Source: Panulirus ornatus
Taxonomy: Eukaryota; Arthropoda; Malacostraca; Decapoda; Palinuridae
DNA length: 64,000 nucleotides
Assembly: GCF_036320965.1 (NCBI RefSeq)
Contig: NC_092286.1
Span: 26,503,770 to 26,567,769, forward strand
Direction of reading: 5' to 3'
Positions 58,375 to 64,000 of this stretch are shown here, one piece after another. Below the pieces are notes generated by a model. The model saw only the letters and a list, made by a program, of their open reading frames with translations. It did no database searches and was not told the origin of the DNA. The position numbers and the translations under genes were made by a program. Numbering within the stretch: the first letter of the stretch is position 1; each line of letters opens with the position of its first letter.

Positions 58375-58606
58375 TCGGGAGGTATAGAGACTTACACGTG
58401 CTGTTGAGGTGTGAAGACTAACAGATATGGCTAAAGTGTGGAGACATGAGAGCAGCTGAGGTGTGGAGACATGAATGCAGCTGAAGTGTGGAGACATGAG
58501 TGCAGCTGAAGTGTGGAGACTTACAGGTACTAGGGAGGTGTGCATACTTACAGGTTTTCAGGCAGGAGTGGAAATTTACAGGTACTAGGGAGGTGTGGAG
58601 ACTTAC
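58375..58606. repeat. tandem repeat carrying copies of the exon 2 splice donor
   Basis: Units of about 27-45 bp built on GTGTGGAGACATGAGTGCAG, AAGTGTGGAGAC and CAGGTACTAGGGAGGTG. The sense-strand donor hexamer GTAAGT occurs at 58,390-58,395, 58,519-58,524 and 58,546-58,551 besides the real one at 58,601-58,606. Confidence 0.85.
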
Positions 58607-58744
58607 ATAAGCTGGAACTCCGCCCTGGCCTTCATCAGTAGAGCCACCAGCCTCAGTGTGGGAGGTCCAGCTCATGTGCTGGTAGTTGAAGAGGCAGTAC
58701 GTACGGATCTCGTCCGTGGCCACGACAAGCTGGAAAGTGTTTGT
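58607..58744 (-). CDS. mesh: mesh exon 2: central NIDO domain
   Basis: The exon is 138 bp, exactly 46 codons, phase 0 at both ends. It reads TNTFQLVVATDE, then CLFNYQHMSWTSHTEAGG and ends GGVPAY. NTFQ, the ATDE turn, FNY-x-x-M-x-W and the glycine-rich tail are the core of the NIDO fold, an extracellular module found in nidogen, Mesh and related adhesion proteins. The acceptor is a good CTCCTATCCTGCAG and the donor is GTAAGT. The 19-bp array at 58.8-61.7 kb begins only about 40 bp upstream of the acceptor, so the branch point must lie at or very near the array edge. The intron just after the donor holds repeated copies of the donor motif, described separately. Confidence 0.95.
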
Positions 58745-58779
58745 CTGCAGGATAGGAGAAGAAAGTACTTGAGTCACTG

Positions 58780-61680
58780 GATGATGGCTGGGACAGTGTC
58801 TGGTGGCTGGCACACTGGATGATGGCTGGCACACTGGATGATGGCTGGCACACTAGATGATGGCTGGGACAGTGGATGATGGCTGGCACACTAGATGATG
58901 GCTGGGACAGTGGGTGGTGGTTGGCACACTAGATGATGGCTGGCACACTAGATGATGGCTGGGACAGTGGATGATGGCTGGCACACTAGATGATGGCTGG
59001 GACAGTGGATGATGGCTGGCACACTAGATGATGGCTGGGACAGTGGGTGGTGGTTGGCACACTGGATGATGGCTGGGACAGTGGATGATGGCTGGCACAC
59101 TAGATGATGGCTGGGACAATGGATGATGGCTGGCACACTAGATGATGGCTGGGACAGTGGCTGGTGGTTGGCACACTGGATGATGGCTGGGACAGTGGAT
59201 GATGGCTGGCACACTGGATAATGGCTGGGACAGTGGAAGATGGCTGGCACACTAGATGATGGCTGGGACAGTGGATGATGGCTGGCACACTAGATGATGG
59301 CTGGGACAGTGACTGGTGGTTGGCACACGAGATGATGGCTGGGACAGTGGATGATGGCTGGCACACGAGATGATGGCTGGGACAGTGGATGATGGTTGGC
59401 ACACTGGATGATGGCTGGGACAGTGGATGATGGCTGGCACACGAGATGATGGCTGGGACAGTGGATGATGGCTGGCACACGAGATGATGGCTGGGACAGT
59501 GGATGATGGCTGGCACACTGGATGATGGCTGGGACAGTGACTGGTGGTTGGCACACTGAATGATGGCTAGGGACAGTGGATGATGGCTGGCACACGAGAT
59601 GATGGCTGGGACAGTGGATGATGGCTGGCACACTGGATGATGGCTGGGACAGTGGATGATGGTTGGCACACTGGATGATGGCTGGGACAGTGGCTGGTGG
59701 TTGGCACACTGGATGATGGCTGAGACAGTGGCTGGTGGTTGGCACACTGGATAATGGGTGGGACAGTGGATAATGGGTGGGACAGTGGATAATGGGTGGG
59801 ACAGTGGCTGGTGGTTGGCACATTGGATGATGGCTGGGACAGTGACTGGTGGTTGGCACACTGGATGATGGCTGGGACAGTGGCTAATGGGTGGGACAGT
59901 GGATGATGGCTGGGACAGTGGATAATGGGTGGGACAGTGGATAATGGCTGGGACAGTGGATAATGGGTGGGACAGTGGATAATGGCTGGCACACTAGATG
60001 ATGGCTGGGACAGTGGCTGGTGGTTGGCACACTGGATAATGGGTGGGACAGTGGATAATGGGTGGGACAGTGGATAATGGGTGGGACAGTGGATGATGGC
60101 TGAGACAGTGGGTGGTGGTTGGCACACTGGATAATGGGTGGGACAGTGGATAATGGGTGGGACAGTGGATAATGGGTGGGACAGTGGGTGGTGGTTGGCA
60201 CACTGGATAATGGGTGGGACAGTGGATAATGGGTGGGACGGTGGGTGGTGGTTGGCACACTGGATAATGGGTGGGACAGTGGATGATGGCTGGGACAGTG
60301 GGTGGTGGTTGGCACACTGGATAATGGGTGGGACAGTGGATGATGGCTGGGACAGTGGGTGGTGGTTGGCACACTGGATGATGGCTGGGACAGTGGATAA
60401 TGGGTGGGACAGTGGGTGGTGGCTGGGACAGTGGATGATGGCTGGGACAGTGGGTGGTGGGTGGGACAGTGGATAATGGCTGGGACAGTGGGTGGTGGGT
60501 GGGACAGTGGATAATGGCTGGCACACTGGATGATGGCTGGGACAGTGGCTGGTGGCTGGCACACTGGATAATGGGTGGGACAGTGGATAATGGGTGGGAC
60601 AGTGGATAATGGGTGGGACAGTGGCTGGTGGCTGGCACACTGGATGATGGCTGGGACAGTGGATAATGAGTGGGACAGTGGATGATGGCTGGGACAGTGG
60701 ATGATGGTTGGCACACTGGATAATGGCTGGCACACTGGATAATGGGTGGGACAGTGGATAATGGCTGGGACAGTGGATAATGGCTGGGACAGTGGATAAT
60801 GGCTGGGACAGTGGGTGGTGGCTGGGACAGTGGATAATGGGTGGGACAGTGGATGATGGCTGGGACAGTGGATGATGGTTGGCACACTGGATAATGGGTG
60901 GGACAGTGGGTGGTGGTTGGCACACTGGATAATGGGTGGGACAGTGGATAATGGGTGGGACAGTGGATGATGGCTGGGACAGTGGATGATGGTTGGCACA
61001 CTGGAAAATGGGTGGGACAGTGGGTGGTGGTTGGCACACTGGATAATGGGTGGGACAGTGGGTGGTGGTTGGCACACTGGATAATGGGTGGGACAGTGGA
61101 TAATGGGTGGGTCAGTGGATGATGGCTGGGACAGTGGGTGGTGGCTGGGACAGTGGATGATGGCTGGGACAGTGGGTGGTGGCTGGGACAGTGGATGATG
61201 GCTGGGACAGTGGATGATGGCTGGGACAGTGACTGGTGGCTGGCACACTGGATGATGGGTGGGACAGTGGATAATGGGTGGGACAGTGGGTGGTGGGTGG
61301 GACAGTGGATGATGGCTGGGACAGTGACTGGTGGTTGGCACATTGGATGATGGCTGGGACAGTGGATAATGGGTGGGACAGTGGGTGGTGGCTGGGACAG
61401 TGGATGATGGCTGGGACAGTGGGTGGTGGGTGGGGCAGTGGATAATGGCTGGGACAGTGGGTGGTGGGTGGGACAGTGGATAATGGCTGGGACAGTGGGT
61501 GGTGGTTGGCACACTGGATAATGGGTGGGACAGTGGATAATGGGTGGGACAGTGGATGATGGCTGGGACAGTGGATGATGGCTGGGACAGTGGGTGATTG
61601 CTGGGACAGTGGATGATGGATGATGGGTGGGACAGTGGATGATGGGTGGTGGGTGAGACAGTGATGATGGGTGGTGGGTG
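58780..61680. repeat. 19-bp minisatellite, about 150 copies
   Basis: The unit is 19 bp with core GATGATGGCTGGGACAGTG. Variants are GGCACACTG/GGCACACTA, GATAATGGGTGG and GGGTGGTGG, arranged in composite patterns. The unit lacks stops on the minus strand in all three frames, so frames of up to 617 codons (Pro/Ser/His-rich) are spurious: each 57 bp encodes the same 19 residues. Confidence 0.98.
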
Positions 61681-61719
61681 GGGGTAATATAAAGGTGAGG
61701 GAAAGATAACACAAGTATC

Positions 61720-62795
61720 ATCAGTTGATGATATCATACCAGTATGTTACCAGAGCTTCATCAGTTGATGATATCATACCAGTATGTTACCAGAGCTTCA
61801 TCAGTTGATGATATCATACCAGTATGTTACCAGAGCTTCATCAGTTGATGATATCATACCAGTATGTTACCAGAGCTTCATCAGTTGATGATATCATACC
61901 AGTATGTTACCAGAGCTTCATCAGTTGATGATATCATACCAGTATGTTACCAGAGCTTCATCAGTTGATGATATCATACCAGTATGTTACCAGAGCTTCA
62001 TCAGTTGATGATATCATACCAGTATGTTACCAGAGCTTCATCAGTTGATGATATCATACCAGTATGTTACCAGAGCTTCATCAGTTGATGATATCATACC
62101 AGTATGTTACCAGAGCTTCATCAGTTGATGATATCATACCAGTATGTTACCAGAGCTTCATCAGTTGATGATATCATACCAGTATGTTACCAGAGCTTCA
62201 TCAGTTGACGATATCATACCAGTATGTTACCAGAGCTTCATCAGTTGATGATATCATACCAGTATGTTACCAGAGCTTCATCAGTTGATGATATCATACC
62301 AGTATGTTACCAGAGCTTCATCAGTTGATGATATCATACCAGTATGTTACCAGAGCTTCATCAGTTGATGATATCATACCATTATATTACCAGAGCTTCA
62401 TCAGTTGATGATATCATACCAGTATGTTACCAGAGCTTCATCAGTTGATGATATCATACCAGTATGTTACCAGAGCTTCATCAGTTGATGATATCATACC
62501 AGTATGTTACCAGAGCTTCATCAGTTGATGATATCATACCAGTATGTTACCAGAGCTTCATCAGTTGATGATATCATACCAGTATGTTACCAGAGCTTCA
62601 TCAGTTGATGATATCATACCAGTATGTTACCAGAGCTTCATCAGTTGATGATATCATACCAGTATGTTACCAGAGCTTCATCAGTTGATGATATCATACC
62701 AGTATGTTACCAGAGCTTCATCAGTTGATGATATCATACCATTATATTACCAGAGCTTCATCAGTTGATGATATCATACCAGAGCTTCATCAGTT
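61720..62795. repeat. 40-bp minisatellite, about 27 nearly perfect copies
   Basis: The unit is 40 bp with core CATCAGTTGATGATATCATA, then CCAGTATGTTACCAGAGCTT. Only a handful of substitutions are seen: GACGAT at about 62,207 and the linked change to CCATTATATTAC at 62,381 and again at 62,741, exactly nine units apart. It lies between the 19-bp array and exon 1. Confidence 0.98.
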
Positions 62796-62888
62796 GTAAG
62801 CATAGTGTGAGACATGGTAAGGTATGAGGCAGTATATAATGTTGTTATCACATGAGAACATGTGTGTAGAGTGAACATAGGAACGTAC

Positions 62889-63072
62889 CACATATTTAGC
62901 ATCAGTGTTCAGGGAACCACCAGCGAAGGTCAAGTTCTTCCATGTAACGATGATAATGTGTTTAGGGTTGAAGATGGTTGCGCCCACAATACCTTCACGT
63001 ACGTCCCACTTGATCCGTTCCCTGATCTCCACACCGAACTGGTCCTGACGAGAAGGTAGATCTCGCTCCAAC
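62889..63072 (-). CDS. mesh: mesh exon 1 of window: first half of NIDO domain
   Basis: This exon encodes about 61 residues running from [13 protein letters not shown] through IKWDVREG and [11 protein letters not shown] to DAKYV. The VTWKN-x-FAGG block is the hallmark N-terminal part of the extracellular NIDO domain in Mesh proteins. The donor is GTACGT immediately after the GTG (Val) codon, phase 0, and joins cleanly to exon 2. The right edge is less certain. Acceptor CACACAG at 63073-63079 gives the limit used here and keeps the conserved-looking LERDLPSR. An acceptor with a better pyrimidine tract (CTACCTTCTCGTCAG) would start the exon at 63044 with DQFG. Earlier exons lie beyond the window. 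Confidence 0.88.
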
Positions 63073-63139
63073 CTGTGTGTTGCATGACCTGAACACATCT
63101 CTACTACTCTGCTCTGGGGGGAAGCACATGACACATGGT

Positions 63140-64000
63140 GGGTCAACACTAGGGCGAGTGGTCATCACCAGGGCAGGTGTTCTGGTGAGTGGTCAACACT
63201 GGGGCAGTTGTTCTGGTGAGTGGTCAACACCAGGGCAGGTGTTCTGGTGAGTGGTCAACACTAGGGCAGGTGTTCTGGTGAGTGGTCAACACCAGGGCAG
63301 GTGTTCTGGTGAGTGGTCAACACCAGGGCAGGTGTTCTGGTCAGTGGTCAACACAAGGGCAGGTGTTCTGGTGAGTGGTCAACACCAGGGCAGGTGTTCT
63401 GGTCAGTGGTCAACACAAGGGCAGGTGCTCTGGTGAGTGGTCAAAACCAGGGCAGGTGTTCTGGTCAGTGGTCAACACCAGGGCAGGTGTTCTGGTCAGT
63501 GGTCAACACTGGGGCAGGTGTTCTGGTCAGTGGTCAACACCAGGGCAGGTGCTCTGGTCAGTGGTCAACACCAGGGCAGGTGTTCTGGTGAGTGGTCAAC
63601 TCTGGGGCAGTTGTTCTGGTCAGTGGTCAACACTAGGGCAGGTGTTCTGGTCAGTGGTCAACACTGGGGCAGTTGTTCTGGTGAGTGGTCAACACTAGGG
63701 CAGGTGTTCTGGTCAGTGGTCAACACTGGGGCAGTTGTTCTGGTGAGTGGTCGACACTGTGGCAGGTGTTCTGGTCAGTGGTCAACCCTGGGGCAGTTGT
63801 TCTGGTGAGTGGTCAACACTAGGGCAGGTGTTCTGGTCAGTGGTCAACACTGGGGCAGTTGTTCTGGTGAGTGGTCAACACTAGGGCAGGTGTTCTGGTC
63901 AGTGGTCAACACTGGGGCAGTTGTTCTAGTGAGTGGTCAACACTGGGGCAGGTGTTCTGGTCAGTGGTCAACACCAGGGCAGGTGTTCTGGTGAGTGGTC
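63140..64000. repeat. 31-bp minisatellite running off the window
   Basis: The unit is 31 bp with core GTGGTCAACACCAGGGCAGG followed by TGTTCTGGTGA or TGTTCTGGTCA; a GGGGCAGTTGTT variant alternates in the right half to give a 62-bp dimer. About 28 copies, starting about 70 bp upstream of exon 1. Plus-strand open frames here are repeat artefacts (93 bp is 31 codons). Confidence 0.97.

Larger units (their letters stand above)
4634..63072 (-). other. mesh: mesh gene, partial (12 internal exons and introns)
   Basis: Twelve minus-strand open segments, each bounded by AG and GT splice signals, join in one continuous frame (junction phases 0, 0, 1, 1, 0, 2, 0, 2, 0, 1, 1 from right to left). The joined product is about 660 residues: NIDO (exons 1-3), E-set/IPT-like (exon 4), a conserved linker (5-7), AMOP (8-10) and VWD (11-12). 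In insects Mesh is a roughly 1,400-residue single-pass membrane protein of smooth septate junctions, working with Ssk and Tsp2A to seal midgut and Malpighian tubule epithelia. Start codon and signal peptide exons lie right of the window; VWD end, sushi domain and membrane segment lie left of it. No promoter or poly(A) site is therefore expected here. Identification rests on domain order and motifs. Confidence 0.93.

Noticed and set aside
59567..61737. Minus-strand open frames of 502-617 codons rich in Pro, Ser and His
   Set aside because: They are the 19-bp minisatellite translated in rotating frames; three overlapping frames give the same peptide repeat, and there is no non-repeat coding at either end.

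Overview
This window is animal genomic DNA: one large, repeat-swollen stretch of a single arthropod gene read on the minus strand. Twelve short exons with matching splice phases, spread from about 63.07 kb down to 4.63 kb, join into roughly 660 codons with the domain order NIDO, E-set/IPT-like, AMOP, von Willebrand type D. That order and the residue motifs identify the gene as the arthropod Mesh protein, a transmembrane component of smooth septate junctions in gut and renal epithelia. The first exons (start codon, signal peptide) lie beyond position 64000. The last ones (end of VWD, sushi domain, membrane segment) lie to the left of position 1. The large retroelement content, the (GA)n runs and a retrotransposon tail that I recall as common in decapod genomes suggest a decapod crustacean. 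The decapod assignment is inference; arthropod is much surer.

Layout from left to right: purine-rich repeat and worn LINE remnants (1-4.0 kb); 42-bp minisatellite, then the two VWD exons (4.1-5.4 kb); LINE and SINE-like insertions, including a nearly intact RTE-like LINE at 8.85-12.1 kb; a 31-bp minisatellite (13.1-15.3 kb); AMOP exon 10; another nearly full-length RTE-like LINE (16.4-19.9 kb); AMOP exon 9; an intron of about 12.4 kb made almost wholly of four different minisatellites (20.4-32.4 kb); AMOP exon 8; nested LINEs and a 32-bp minisatellite (33-41.6 kb); exons 7, 6 and 5 with a LINE, a 21-bp array and a 38-bp array around them (41.9-49.2 kb); LINE remnants; exon 4 (E-set), exon 3 and exon 2 (NIDO) separated by another RTE-like LINE (55.6-57.9 kb); 19-bp and 40-bp arrays; exon 1 (NIDO); and a 31-bp array running off the right end.

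By rough addition, about a third of the window is tandem repeat and about another third is non-LTR retrotransposon sequence. At least four LINE lineages are visible: an RTE-like endonuclease/RT family (seven copies, the youngest), a Jockey-like family, a CR1-like family, and a fourth Jockey/CR1-group family with an SFADN-type RT motif. There is also a short non-autonomous element that shares both ends with the RTE-like LINE, and a GATA-tailed SINE-like repeat. Long open frames inside the tandem arrays follow from stop-free repeat units and are not treated as genes. I saw no tRNA, rRNA or CRISPR array. Exon numbering is relative to this window. All homology statements come from reading motifs by eye, not from a search.
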